DNA of 64,000 nucleotides. Origin: Blastococcus mobilis. Its GTDB lineage: Bacteria; Actinomycetota; Actinomycetes; Mycobacteriales; Geodermatophilaceae. Position 1 is the stretch's first letter; each line of letters opens with the position of its first letter. Of the stretch, positions 63,822 to 64,000 are shown in pieces. The translations under genes and the position numbers were made by a program. The stretch covers positions 1-64,000 of the forward strand of contig NZ_FZNO01000010.1 of NCBI RefSeq assembly GCF_900188025.1, in the 5' to 3' direction. The notes under the pieces are model-generated. The model saw only the letters and a list, made by a program, of their open reading frames with translations, made no database searches and was not told where the DNA came from.

Positions 63822-64000
63822 GTGACGACGGTGATCCTGCTCCGGCACGGCCGGACGACGGCGAACACCGGCGGCGTCCTCGCCGGCTGGACGCCGGGTG
63901 TGCGGCTCGACGAGACCGGGGACGCCCAGGTCGCCGCCGTGGGGGAGCGGCTGGCGAAGGTCCCGCTGGCCGCCGTCGTCAGCAGCCCGCTCGAGCGCTG
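63822..64000 (+). CDS. Histidine phosphatase family protein, 5' part only
   Basis: The first 59 codons of a histidine phosphatase (phosphoglycerate mutase-like) gene, cut by the window end. The opening VTTVILLRHGRTTANTGGVL holds the RHG catalytic motif, then LAGWTPGVRLDETGDAQVAA and VVSSPLERC. The RHGRTTANTGGVLAG start fits the actinobacterial MSMEG_4193-type putative phosphomutase family. GTG at 63822. Confidence 0.85.
   Translation, partial: MTTVILLRHGRTTANTGGVLAGWTPGVRLDETGDAQVAAVGERLAKVPLAAVVSSPLER

Overview
The window is high-GC DNA dense with GTG starts, 4-bp ATGA gene overlaps and a mycothiol-dependent formaldehyde dehydrogenase, which points to an actinobacterium. The protein styles and intergenic palindromes resemble Geodermatophilaceae (Blastococcus, Geodermatophilus, Modestobacter). 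That family-level guess is inference only.

Left part, 1-14.2 kb: a decayed accessory region. Intact genes (homospermidine synthase with a PLP decarboxylase, an AhpD-like protein, an alpha/beta hydrolase, a SnoaL-like protein, a berberine-bridge-type oxidoreductase) alternate with frameshifted remnants (PPOX flavoprotein, WapI-type immunity protein, an unknown gene). Between them lie six or seven same-direction copies of a degenerate repeat that looks like a tRNA-Leu 3' end with its terminator. One of two near-identical hydrolase copies is interrupted by a complete IS110/IS1111-type element. The 3' non-coding end of that element can be read as a bridge (seek) RNA with guides that fit both its target and its donor ends.

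Mobile block, 14.2-20.2 kb: a copy of 22 bases of the tRNA-Leu 3' end, paired GTATCACG sites, an excisionase-like HTH gene, a zinc-finger gene, a group II intron with maturase and visible domain V, an IS110-family gene with a nonsense codon, the 3' half of a tRNA-Pro-like gene, and a deleted IS481-family element.

Catabolic block, 20.5-52.5 kb: a nearly complete route from glycine betaine to phosphoenolpyruvate. It holds a BCCT transporter; a Rieske monooxygenase with its ferredoxin and reductase; dimethylglycine oxidase; four-subunit sarcosine oxidase (soxBDAG); serine hydroxymethyltransferase; serine dehydratase; and PEP synthase with its regulatory kinase. Formaldehyde and one-carbon units are handled by a mycothiol formaldehyde dehydrogenase operon and by folate enzymes (MTHFR-like, cyclodeaminase-like, FolD, PurU). 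Folate-making genes (folP, folC, a pabB-pabC fusion) and a ThrE-type exporter are embedded in it. An IclR and a GntR regulator are present, each with a repeated candidate operator.

Right part, 53-64 kb: a tyrosine integrase faces an intact tRNA-Leu(GAG). The 22-base tRNA 3' end is identical to the copy at 14.2 kb, and GTATCACG arm-like sites occur beside both copies. The 40-kb interval can therefore be read as an integrative element carrying the betaine pathway. Beyond the tRNA the genes look like ordinary chromosome: a GGDEF protein, M20 peptidase, SDR, MDR reductase, small conserved proteins, RecD-like helicase, aldo/keto reductase, UppP and a truncated histidine phosphatase.
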